A stretch of 64,000 nucleotides of DNA from Nocardia acidivorans NBRC 108247 (GTDB taxonomy: Bacteria; Actinomycetota; Actinomycetes; Mycobacteriales; Mycobacteriaceae). Shown piece by piece: positions 52,101 through 60,722 of the stretch; the stretch's first letter is position 1, and the number at the start of each line of letters is the position of its first letter. The stretch is taken from NCBI RefSeq assembly GCF_001625085.1, contig NZ_BDAW01000041.1, forward strand, positions 16,940 to 80,939. The letters are read 5' to 3'. The notes below the pieces were generated by a model. The model saw only the letters and a program-made list of their open reading frames with translations. It ran no database searches and was not told where the DNA came from. Position numbers and translations under genes: made by a program.

Positions 52101-55100
52101 ATGAAGTCGCTGGAAGACCTACAGGCAGCAATGGCAGCCCGCCTCGCCACCGCCGGCTTGGCGGCCGCACCCGCGGTCCCGGTGCGCCGGGACCGCACCC
52201 GCGCCGCCCTGTCCTTCGGACAGCGCTACGTGTGGGCGCATCAGCAGATCGCCCCGGACAGCGCCGCCTACAACCTCTGCCTGGCACTGACTTTCGACGG
52301 TGAGGTGGATCGGGAGGCGCTGCGCCGCGCCTTCCTGGCGCTGGTCCAGCGGCACGAGGTACTGCGCACCACGTACCACAATGACGAGCAGGGCGACCCC
52401 TATCAGCGCATTCACGACGACCTGCCGCCCCGGCTGACCGAAATCGACCTCACGACAGCGGATGTCGACGAGCAGCCCGCGCAAGTTCGCACCGCGCGGG
52501 ATGCGCTCGGCAGCGGCCTGGACGCACTCGCCGGGGATTCGACCGAGGGCAGGACCGCGCCGGACCCGCGCGACATCGACCGGCGGCTGGCGGAGCTGAC
52601 CCGGTCCGCCGCGCACGAGACCTTCGATCTGTCCTCGGAGTCGTCCCTGCGCGTGACCTTCGTCCGCACCCGCCCGCACCGTCTGGTCGTGCTGCTGGTG
52701 ATCCAGCACATCGCCTGGGACGGGATGACCCTGCCCGCGGTCTCCCGCGATGTGGAGGACTTCTACCGCCAGGCCCGCACCGGCGACGTCACCGTGGAAC
52801 CCCTGCGCCTACAGGTCGCCGACTTCGCCGAATGGGAGCAGGACCGCTACCGCGACGGCGACCATCGCGCCGAAATGGATTTCTGGGCAAGCCAATTCGA
52901 CGGTGAGGTGCCCGAACTCCAACTGCCCTACGATCGCCGGCCCGTCACCGTCAGCGAGCGCGGCGAGCGCTTGGACCGGCTGCTGGGTGTGCGCGCGGAC
53001 GCCAATCTGCGCCGCCTCTCCACCGACCTGCGCAGCACCCCGTTCGCGGTCTTCCTGGCCGCCTACTACCTGGCGCTGCGCCAGTTCACCGGTCAGCGCG
53101 ACATCGTGGTGGGCACCACGGTGGCCAATCGCGAGGAGTCCGGTCAGGAACTGCTGATCGGCAATCTCTCCAATATGATTCCGCTGCGCTTCACCGGCGC
53201 GGGCGCGGGCACCTTCGCCGAGCTGGTGGATCAGGTGCGCGCCACCACCACCGAAGCCTTCAAGCACAAGCATTTCCCGCAGGAGGGCATCGTCCGCGCG
53301 GCCAACAGCGCCACCGGGCATGTCGGCTCCAAACTCTTCGACACCATGGTGCTGTTCCTGCATCAGAAGATCGACGGCCCGCAGCTGCCGGGCGCGACCA
53401 CCAGCTGGGAACTCATCGACAATGGCGGCGCACTGCTGCCGCTGGTCGTCGAGACCTTCATGCACGGTGACCGCACCGATGTGCAGATCACCTACCGCAC
53501 AGACCTTTTCGACCGCGGCACCATCGACCGCCTGCACGAGTACATCGATCAGGTGCTGGCCGCGGCCACCCCCGGTGCGACCCTGGGCTCCCTGGAAACC
53601 CTCTCCGCCTCCGACCGCGCCCGCCTGGACGACTGGTCCTTCGGCGACCGCCCCGCCATCACCTCCGACACCGTCGACGCCATGATCCGCACCTCCGCGG
53701 CCGAACATCCGGACCGAGTCGCGGTCATCTTCGAGGACACCGAACTCGACTACGCCGAATTCGACTCCCGCGTCAACGCACTCACCCGCATGCTCCTGGC
53801 TCGCGGCGTCCGCAACGGCGATCGCATCGGTGTCTACGCCGACCGCAGCGAATGGCTCCCCATCCTCTTCGCCGCCGTCCTGCGCGCGGGCGCGGTCTAC
53901 GTCCCCGCCGACCCCAGCTACCCCCTCGAGCGCATCGAATACATGCTCGCCGACTCCGAACTCACCCTGATGGTCTCCGCCGTTTTCTCGGTGTCCCCCC
54001 GTCATCCCGGCGCGCTTTTGGCCGGAATCCACAGCCGCGGATCATCCACTGATGGTGTGGATCCCGGCCAAGAACATGCCGGGATGACGGGGGAGTCCGC
54101 TGCGCTCGTGTCGGGGGAGTCCGCTGCCCTCGCGGCAGGGGACGCTGCTGGGCCGACGGGGTTGCCGCTGCTGGATCTCGCGGATCCGGCCGTCCGCGCC
54201 GAGTTGGCTGCGGCCGAGACGAGTTCGATTCGCCCGGAGGAGTTGGCTCGGCCCATTCATCCGCTGGATGCGGCGTACCTGCTGTACACCTCCGGGACCA
54301 CCGGCCGTCCCAAGGGTGTGGTCATTCATCACCGCGCCATTGCCAATCATGTGCAGTGGATGCGCGATTACCTCGGCTTCGGCGAGGAGCGCATTCTCCA
54401 GAAGGCTCCGATCGGCTTCGATGTCTCGGTCTTCGAGCTGGTGAACGCCCTGTGCACCGGTTCGGCCACGGTGCTGCCGCATCCGGAGTGGTGGCAGGCC
54501 GATGTGGCGGCGCTCGCGGGAATCATCGACCGGCACAGGGTGACTCAGCTGTCCCTGGTGCCGAGCGTTACCCGGGCCTTCCTCGATGCCGGGCCGGATC
54601 CGGAGCGCTTGCGCTCCATGCGGTACGTCTACCTCGGTGGCGAATCCGTGCCTCCCGCTCTCGTCGAAGAGGCGAGTCGGGTCTTCGGCGGCACCGTCCT
54701 GGGCCTGTACGGTCCGACCGAGGCCGCCATGGACCTCACCCACGAGGACTTCGCGGGGGCCCGTGGCGGTGATGAGATCCGCTCGGCGCTCATCGGTGTG
54801 CCCGAATGGAATTCGTCGGTCTTCGTCCTGGACGAGCAGCTGCGCCGGGTGCCGCCGGGCGTCACCGGTGAGCTGTACCTGGGTGGCGTGCAGCTGGCCC
54901 GGGGCTATCACCGCCGCCCGGGGCTGAGCGCGGGAACCTTCGTGGCCTGCCCGTTCGCCCAGGAATCCGGTGCGCGCATGTACCGCACCGGCGATATCGT
55001 GCGCTGGAATTCGCGCGGCCGCCTGGAATATCTGGGCCGCGTGGACGATCAGGTCAAGATTCGCGGTCATCGCATCGAACTCGGCGAGATCGGCACCACG

Positions 55101-58100
55101 CTGCGCCGCATGCCCGGAATCGGTTCGGCCGCCGCCGTCGCGCTGCCGCGCGGCAATGACTCGGTACTGGTCGGCTACTACGTCGCCGAGCCGAATTCGG
55201 TGTTCGCCAGTGACTCCGAGACCGACGTCGCCGCGAGCATTCGCACGTACCTGGCGGAACGCCTGCCCGAGTACATGATTCCGTCCGCCCTGGTGCGCAT
55301 GGCCGCCCTACCGCTCACCGCGAACGGCAAGCTCGACCGCCGCGCCCTCCCCGAGCCCGATCTCGGCGGCAGCACCGGTCGCGGCCGAGATCTCGGCGAC
55401 GGCCCGGAAACCCTTGTCGCCGAGGCGGTTCGCCAGGTCCTCGGCTTGACCGATGAGGTCACCCTCGCCGCCGACGACGACTTCCTGGCACTGGGCGGCG
55501 ACTCCATCACCGCCATCCGCATGGCCTCGGCCCTGAAGAAGCGCGGCCTGGCCATCACCACCAGCGCTCTGTTCGACGCCCGCACCATCGCCGCCATCGC
55601 CGCCGCGGCCACCCCCATTGTCGACACCGCCGCACCCGCCCTGATCGACGCGGGCGCGGCCACCGGCTGGATCCCGCTCAACCCGATCGCCGTCATGCTG
55701 GTCGAAAAGGTCGGCGAATACACCGGATACAGCCAGGCCACCACCGTGGTGACCCCGGCCGACGCCACCGCCGAACGTCTCACCGCCGCGGTGAACGGTC
55801 TACTCGACCGGCACCCGCTACTGCGCGCTCGTCTCGGAAGCGCACCCGAGGATGAGCTGTTCCCCCGTCATTCCGGCGCGCCTTCGACCGGAATCCCCGC
55901 GGGTGGGGTGGATCCCGGCCACAAGCATGCCGGGACGACGAGTGGTTCCATTGCCTACTATGTGCCGGAGATCGGCGAGGCGTATCCGCCTGTAGCGCTG
56001 GTCGAAGTCGAAATCGACGGTGGGGATTGGGATCTCACCGCCGGTTCGGTGCTGCAAGAGCAGCTGCACATCGCCGGGAGCGGACTCGATCCCGCCGCCG
56101 GGCGCATGGTCGGCGCGGTCTGGGCGCGCACCCCCGATCACACCGTCGGCCGCCTGCTCCTGGTCATCCACCACCTGGTGGTGGACGGCGTCTCCTGGCG
56201 CATCCTGCACGACGATCTGCGTGCACTCTGGCAGGACGGCGCACTCGATCCCGAGACCGGAACCTCGGTCAAGACCTGGAACACCAATCTGCTTCGCTAT
56301 ACCGAAAGCGACACTCTCGCCGCCGAATTGCCGTACTGGCGAGCGGTAGCCGAGACCGAGGATCCGCTGCTGGGCTCGCGCGCCTTCGACCCGGCGGTGG
56401 ACACCATCGCGACCCTGCACGAGGTCACCACCGAACTGGACGCCGAGGACACCCGCTTCCTCATGACCACCGGTGCGCAGGCGTTCGGCTGTGACTTCCT
56501 CGATATCCAGGTGGCGGCGCTGGCCGTGGCGGTGCACCGCTTCCGGCGCGCCAGGGCCCGCGATACCGGCACCGTCACCCTCACCCTGGAACGGCACGGC
56601 CGCGTCGAAACCCTGTTCGCCGGAGCCGATCTGGCCAATACCGTCGGCTGGTTCACCAGCGCCTATCCGGTCGCTCTGGATGTCATGCGCGGTGTCGAGA
56701 TCGAGGTGACCGATGCGGTGAAGGCGGTCAAGGAACAGCTGCTGGCGGTGCCGGACTCCGGTATCGGCTGGGGCCTGCTGCGCTGGATCGATGAGCGGGG
56801 CGCAAACGTGCTGGCAGACCGGCCCGCACCGCAGCTCAGCTTCAACTACATGGGTCGCTTCGCGGTCGCAGACACCGCCGAAACCTGGGCTGCGGCACCG
56901 GAATTCGGCTATCTGGGTGGTCACGCCGACCCCGCCATGCCGGCGGCGGCGGTCCTGGATGTGAACACCGTGACCGTCACCGACGGTGACAGCGCCACCC
57001 TGCGCGCCTCCTTCCGCTTCCCGGCGGGCGTGCTCACCGATGCCGAGGTGCACGAATTCGCCGACCTGTGGGCGGGCGGCCTCCGCGATTTCGCGAAGAC
57101 CGTGCGCGATGACTCCAGCCGCCGCTTCACCCCCGGTGACGTGCTGGCCCGCGAGGTCACGCAGTTGGACCTGGACCGCTGGCACACGCTCTACGGCGCG
57201 TTCGCCGACGTCCATCCCCTCGCGCCCATGCAGGCGGGGCTGTACTTCACCGCGCTCGGCTCCGGTGGCAAGGATTTCTACAATGTGCAGACCATGATCG
57301 CGGTGCGCGGCGCACTGGAGCTGCCGCGCCTGACGGCCGCCCTGGATACCGTGATCAACCGCTATCCCAATCTGCGCGTGGCGATTTCGGTATCGCACGC
57401 CGGACAGCCGTACGCGATCGTCACCGATCACGTACGGGTGCCGGTGCGCGAGGTGGACTTCTCGACCCGGTCGGATGCCGATCAGCGACTACAGGATTTC
57501 CTGCTGGCCGATCAGGGTGAACAGTTCGACCTCTCGCGCGGCCCGCTCACCCGGGCGACCGTGGTGCACCTGCCGGACGGGGTGCACATGCTCGTGCTGA
57601 CCTCGCATCATCTGCTCACCGACGGCTGGTCCGGGCAGCTGCTGCCGCAGGAGATCTTCGCCGCCTACCTCACCGACGGCACCGCCGCGCCGCTGGGCAA
57701 TCCGGACACCTTCGCCGAATTCCTGCGCCTGACCCAGGATCGCGAACAGGCCACCGAGGCCGCCTGGGCGGGTTACCTCGACGGTGTGCAGCCGTGCCTG
57801 GTCGCACCGAATCGCGTACCCGAGGGCGGCGGCGTGCCCACCGGCCGCTCCGCCGTCATCGACGCCGAGGTGGTGGAGCGGCTCACCGCTCTCGCCGCCG
57901 AAGTCGGCACCACCTTCAGCGTCATCTGTCAGCTGGCCTGGGCCAATGTCCTGCGCTACGTAACCGGTTCCGAGACAGCGGTATTCGGTGAGGTGGTGTC
58001 CGGCCGCCCCGCCGATCTCGACGAGGTGGACCATGCCGTGGGCTGCTTCGCCAACACCATTCCGGTGGCGGTCGAACTGCGCGGTGACGCCAGCTGGCGG

Positions 58101-58550
58101 GAGTTGCTCGCCGAAATCCAGCGTCGCCGAGTCGAACTCATGGAATTCCATCAGTACCGGCTCACCTCGGCCATCCGCGCCACCGGCGTGCGCAGACTCT
58201 TCGACTCGATGTTCGTCTTCCAGTCCTATCCGCCCGGCCGGGAGGAGCTGGAAAGCCTACTCGCGCAGGCGCAATTGGAGCTGGTCGGCTTCGAGGGCGG
58301 TGGCGCGACCGACAACGCGCTGCTGGTGATGATCTTCCCCGCCAATGCGCTGCTGCCCGGCGACGGAGTCCGGGCTGTGGTCTTCTATGCGGAGGACTCC
58401 TTCGACGACACCGAGGCCGAGATCATCGAGGCGGCCTTCCACGACACCCTGCGCGCTATTGCCGCCGCACCGGACACCCGCGTCGACGCGTCCGCCGTCA
58501 TCGCCGACGAAGACCACGGCCTGCTGGTCATGCGCCGAATGTGGCAGTGA
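52101..58550 (+). CDS. NRPS C-A-PCP-E-C, 2149 aa
   Basis: The largest gene of the window. C1 has Q-H-I-A-W-D-G at 202-208 (catalytic His present, first His changed). The A domain has TSGTTGRPKG at about 729. The PCP Ser is at 1135 (LGGDSITA). The E domain is intact (H-H-L-V-V-D-G-V-S-W-R-I-L at 1357; GIGWGLLRW; LSFNYMGRF). The terminal C domain has H-H-L-L-T-D-G-W-S at 1836. A C-terminal C domain can pass the chain to the next protein or cyclise it. It probably incorporates the hydroxylated, formylated Lys/Orn, giving a D-residue. Two palindromic elements lie inside (54001, 55867), plus an eight-residue duplication ESAALVSG/ESAALAAG after the first. Confidence 0.85.
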   Translation: MKSLEDLQAAMAARLATAGLAAAPAVPVRRDRTRAALSFGQRYVWAHQQIAPDSAAYNLCLALTFDGEVDREALRRAFLALVQRHEVLRTTYHNDEQGDPYQRIHDDLPPRLTEIDLTTADVDEQPAQVRTARDALGSGLDALAGDSTEGRTAPDPRDIDRRLAELTRSAAHETFDLSSESSLRVTFVRTRPHRLVVLLVIQHIAWDGMTLPAVSRDVEDFYRQARTGDVTVEPLRLQVADFAEWEQDRYRDGDHRAEMDFWASQFDGEVPELQLPYDRRPVTVSERGERLDRLLGVRADANLRRLSTDLRSTPFAVFLAAYYLALRQFTGQRDIVVGTTVANREESGQELLIGNLSNMIPLRFTGAGAGTFAELVDQVRATTTEAFKHKHFPQEGIVRAANSATGHVGSKLFDTMVLFLHQKIDGPQLPGATTSWELIDNGGALLPLVVETFMHGDRTDVQITYRTDLFDRGTIDRLHEYIDQVLAAATPGATLGSLETLSASDRARLDDWSFGDRPAITSDTVDAMIRTSAAEHPDRVAVIFEDTELDYAEFDSRVNALTRMLLARGVRNGDRIGVYADRSEWLPILFAAVLRAGAVYVPADPSYPLERIEYMLADSELTLMVSAVFSVSPRHPGALLAGIHSRGSSTDGVDPGQEHAGMTGESAALVSGESAALAAGDAAGPTGLPLLDLADPAVRAELAAAETSSIRPEELARPIHPLDAAYLLYTSGTTGRPKGVVIHHRAIANHVQWMRDYLGFGEERILQKAPIGFDVSVFELVNALCTGSATVLPHPEWWQADVAALAGIIDRHRVTQLSLVPSVTRAFLDAGPDPERLRSMRYVYLGGESVPPALVEEASRVFGGTVLGLYGPTEAAMDLTHEDFAGARGGDEIRSALIGVPEWNSSVFVLDEQLRRVPPGVTGELYLGGVQLARGYHRRPGLSAGTFVACPFAQESGARMYRTGDIVRWNSRGRLEYLGRVDDQVKIRGHRIELGEIGTTLRRMPGIGSAAAVALPRGNDSVLVGYYVAEPNSVFASDSETDVAASIRTYLAERLPEYMIPSALVRMAALPLTANGKLDRRALPEPDLGGSTGRGRDLGDGPETLVAEAVRQVLGLTDEVTLAADDDFLALGGDSITAIRMASALKKRGLAITTSALFDARTIAAIAAAATPIVDTAAPALIDAGAATGWIPLNPIAVMLVEKVGEYTGYSQATTVVTPADATAERLTAAVNGLLDRHPLLRARLGSAPEDELFPRHSGAPSTGIPAGGVDPGHKHAGTTSGSIAYYVPEIGEAYPPVALVEVEIDGGDWDLTAGSVLQEQLHIAGSGLDPAAGRMVGAVWARTPDHTVGRLLLVIHHLVVDGVSWRILHDDLRALWQDGALDPETGTSVKTWNTNLLRYTESDTLAAELPYWRAVAETEDPLLGSRAFDPAVDTIATLHEVTTELDAEDTRFLMTTGAQAFGCDFLDIQVAALAVAVHRFRRARARDTGTVTLTLERHGRVETLFAGADLANTVGWFTSAYPVALDVMRGVEIEVTDAVKAVKEQLLAVPDSGIGWGLLRWIDERGANVLADRPAPQLSFNYMGRFAVADTAETWAAAPEFGYLGGHADPAMPAAAVLDVNTVTVTDGDSATLRASFRFPAGVLTDAEVHEFADLWAGGLRDFAKTVRDDSSRRFTPGDVLAREVTQLDLDRWHTLYGAFADVHPLAPMQAGLYFTALGSGGKDFYNVQTMIAVRGALELPRLTAALDTVINRYPNLRVAISVSHAGQPYAIVTDHVRVPVREVDFSTRSDADQRLQDFLLADQGEQFDLSRGPLTRATVVHLPDGVHMLVLTSHHLLTDGWSGQLLPQEIFAAYLTDGTAAPLGNPDTFAEFLRLTQDREQATEAAWAGYLDGVQPCLVAPNRVPEGGGVPTGRSAVIDAEVVERLTALAAEVGTTFSVICQLAWANVLRYVTGSETAVFGEVVSGRPADLDEVDHAVGCFANTIPVAVELRGDASWRELLAEIQRRRVELMEFHQYRLTSAIRATGVRRLFDSMFVFQSYPPGREELESLLAQAQLELVGFEGGGATDNALLVMIFPANALLPGDGVRAVVFYAEDSFDDTEAEIIEAAFHDTLRAIAAAPDTRVDASAVIADEDHGLLVMRRMWQ
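54001..54088. repeat. Palindromic element inserted in frame in an NRPS A domain
   Basis: An 88-bp full copy, GTCATCCCGGC ... GCCGGGATGAC, codons about 634-663 of the 52101 gene. It is read as RHPGALLAGIHS then VDPGQEHAGMTG, and lies between LADSELTLMVSA and the TSGTTG core. Confidence 0.88.
55867..55939. repeat. Shorter palindromic element in frame in the NRPS E domain
   Basis: A 73-bp copy with a shortened centre, GTCATTCCGGC ... GCCGGGACGAC. It is read as RHSGAPSTGIPAGGVDPGHKHAGTT after LLRARLGSAPEDE, a surface loop of the E domain. Confidence 0.85.
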
Positions 58551-58590
58551 GAGCGGCGAATTCCAGCGTGCAGAAACAGGAGCAAGGACT

Positions 58591-59355
58591 ATGAGCAATT
58601 CCCTCGGCTGGATCCGCAAATTCCATCGACCGCGCGCGGCGGGCAATCCGCCCCTGGTCATCTGCCCGCACGCGGGCGGCGGAGCCTCCACTTATCGCCC
58701 GTTCTCCAGGGCGCTGAGCGAGCATTTCGACGTCTCGATCTTCCAGTACCCGGGCCGTCAGGACCGGGCCCGCGAGGCCGCGCTGCGCACCGTGCCGGAG
58801 ATCGCGGCGGGGGCGTTCGCGGAATTCGTTCGCGCACCGGGCAATACCGGTGAACCGATCACCGTCTACGGGCACAGCATGGGCTCGGTGGTGGCCTTCG
58901 AATTCGCGCGACTGGCCGAATCCGCGGGTATTCCGGTGCGTCTGCTCGCCGTCTCCGGTGCGGTCGCGCCGTGGCGGGTGGTGGATATGCCCGGGCACCC
59001 CACCGAGGACGAGGAGTTGCTCGATCACGTCGGCGGATTGCAGGGCACCGGAGCCGATGTGCTGGCCAACCGCGAGCTGATGCGCATGGCACTGCCCGCG
59101 CTCAAGGCCGACTACGCCGCCTTCGACGCCTACACCTGCGACAAGGACGTCCAACTCGACGTGCCGCTGCACGCGATGGGCGGCAGTGACGACGAATTCG
59201 TCTCCATCGGTGACCTGTACGGCTGGCAGGCGCACACACCGCACGAACTTCAGGTGAGCATGTTCGACGGCGGGCACTTCTATCTGCACGACCATATCGC
59301 CGCTATCGCGGAAACCCTTGCGGCCGAGCCGATCCGATCGGTAGCGGCGCGATGA
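58591..59355 (+). CDS. Type II thioesterase of the siderophore cluster
   Basis: A 254-aa alpha/beta hydrolase: PHAGGGASTYRPF near the N terminus, nucleophile G-H-S-M-G-S with Ser96, and G-G-H-F-Y-L supplying His near residue 228. Type II enzymes of this kind clear misprimed carrier proteins of NRPS/PKS lines. AGGAG lies about 9 nt upstream of the ATG. It is coupled to the KS gene by overlap. As no fused TE was seen, it might also release product, but terminal C-domain cyclisation is the known route in this class. Confidence 0.9.
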   Translation: MSNSLGWIRKFHRPRAAGNPPLVICPHAGGGASTYRPFSRALSEHFDVSIFQYPGRQDRAREAALRTVPEIAAGAFAEFVRAPGNTGEPITVYGHSMGSVVAFEFARLAESAGIPVRLLAVSGAVAPWRVVDMPGHPTEDEELLDHVGGLQGTGADVLANRELMRMALPALKADYAAFDAYTCDKDVQLDVPLHAMGGSDDEFVSIGDLYGWQAHTPHELQVSMFDGGHFYLHDHIAAIAETLAAEPIRSVAAR

Positions 59356-60722
59356 GCGGCAATCGCGGCGGCGCGGGAGGCCCCGCGAACGGTGGCGCGC
59401 TGAAGGATACGGACGATCCGATCGTCATCACCGGTATGGCCGTCGAAGCGCCCGGGGGCATTGAAACCCCGGCGCAGTACTGGACCGCGCTGGCCGAATC
59501 ACGCGATCTCATCGGGCCTTTCCCTCGCGATCGCGGCTGGCCCTTGGAGCGGCTGTTCGATCTGGCCCGCACCGAGGGCTGGGGCGAGGTCCGCGACGCG
59601 GGTGGATTCCTGGACACCGCGGCGGATTTCGATCCGCAGTTCTTCGGCATCACCCCGCGCGAGGCGGTCGCCATGGATCCGCAGCAGCGGGTCGCGCTGC
59701 GCGTGGCCTGGCGGGCGCTGGAGAACGCGGGCATCAATCCGGCCGCACTCGGTGACGGGGACGACATCGGCTGCTACATGGGCGCGTCCAATACCGAGTA
59801 CGGCCCGCACGGTGCGACGGTCAACGACTACACCGGATACCGCGCGGGCGGTGCCGCACTGGGCGCGGTGGCCGGACGCATCTCCAATGTGCTCGGCCTG
59901 GGCGGCCCGTCCGTGGTGGTGGATGTGGCCTGCGCCTCCTCGCTGGCGGCGGTTCATCTGGCGGCCAACGCCATTCGCGATGACGAATGTGAATGGGCGC
60001 TGGCGGGCGCGGCCTGCGTCATGGGTTCGCCCGGCGCGTTCTTCGAATTCTCCAAGAACAATGCCCTCGCGCCGGACGGCCGATGCCGGCCGTACTCCGA
60101 CAACGCGCTCGGCACACTCTGGGGCGAAGGCGTCGGAGTCGTTGTGCTGGAACGTGAATCGCGGGCACGGGCGCTCGGGCATCGTGTCTACGGCCGACTG
60201 CTCGCCTCCCGCATCAACCACAACGCCAAAGGCGCGCCCATCGCCGTGCCCAGTGCGGCGGCGCAGGAACGCCTGGTGCGCAGGACCGTCGCGGTCGCCG
60301 GTATCGATCCGAGTCTGGTCGACATGATCGAGGGCCACGGCACCGGCACCGCCGTTGGTGATCCACTGGAACTGACCGCCCTGCAACGGGTTTACGGCGC
60401 GCCCCGCACCGACGGCACCGCCCCGTTGCTCGGCTCGGTCAAATCCAATCTCGGTCACGCCCAAGCCGCGGCGGGCATGCTCGGCTTGATCAAAGTGCTG
60501 CTCAGCGGCCTGCACGGACAGATCGCGCCCACCCGCCACGCCGACAGCCCCAGTACCCGATTCGACTGGGAGGCCGGAAGTCTGCGGCTGGCCACCGAAC
60601 TCACCGACTGGGAGCCGCGCGACGGCGTGCGCTACGGCGCGGTCTCGTCATTCGGCGTGAGCGGGACCAATGCGCACGCCGTGCTCGCCATGCCCGTCCT
60701 GGAAGAGGAGAACCATGCCTGA
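59352..60722 (+). CDS. Stand-alone polyketide beta-ketoacyl synthase (MbtC-like)
   Basis: A 456-aa KS with an intact triad: Cys194 in D-V-A-C-A-S-S, His in E-G-H-G-T-G-T near residue 330, and His in N-L-G-H-A-Q-A near residue 367. It extends the chain with the AT-KR protein encoded next, giving the beta-hydroxy acid part of nocobactin-type siderophores. ATG 59352 overlaps the thioesterase stop (ATGA), and its end overlaps the next gene by 8 nt. Confidence 0.9.
   Translation: MSGNRGGAGGPANGGALKDTDDPIVITGMAVEAPGGIETPAQYWTALAESRDLIGPFPRDRGWPLERLFDLARTEGWGEVRDAGGFLDTAADFDPQFFGITPREAVAMDPQQRVALRVAWRALENAGINPAALGDGDDIGCYMGASNTEYGPHGATVNDYTGYRAGGAALGAVAGRISNVLGLGGPSVVVDVACASSLAAVHLAANAIRDDECEWALAGAACVMGSPGAFFEFSKNNALAPDGRCRPYSDNALGTLWGEGVGVVVLERESRARALGHRVYGRLLASRINHNAKGAPIAVPSAAAQERLVRRTVAVAGIDPSLVDMIEGHGTGTAVGDPLELTALQRVYGAPRTDGTAPLLGSVKSNLGHAQAAAGMLGLIKVLLSGLHGQIAPTRHADSPSTRFDWEAGSLRLATELTDWEPRDGVRYGAVSSFGVSGTNAHAVLAMPVLEEENHA

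Noticed and set aside
23260..55939. Palindromic copies as insertion sequences or transposons
   Set aside because: Each copy is under 90 bp with no transposase and no clear target duplications; a non-autonomous palindromic repeat fits better.
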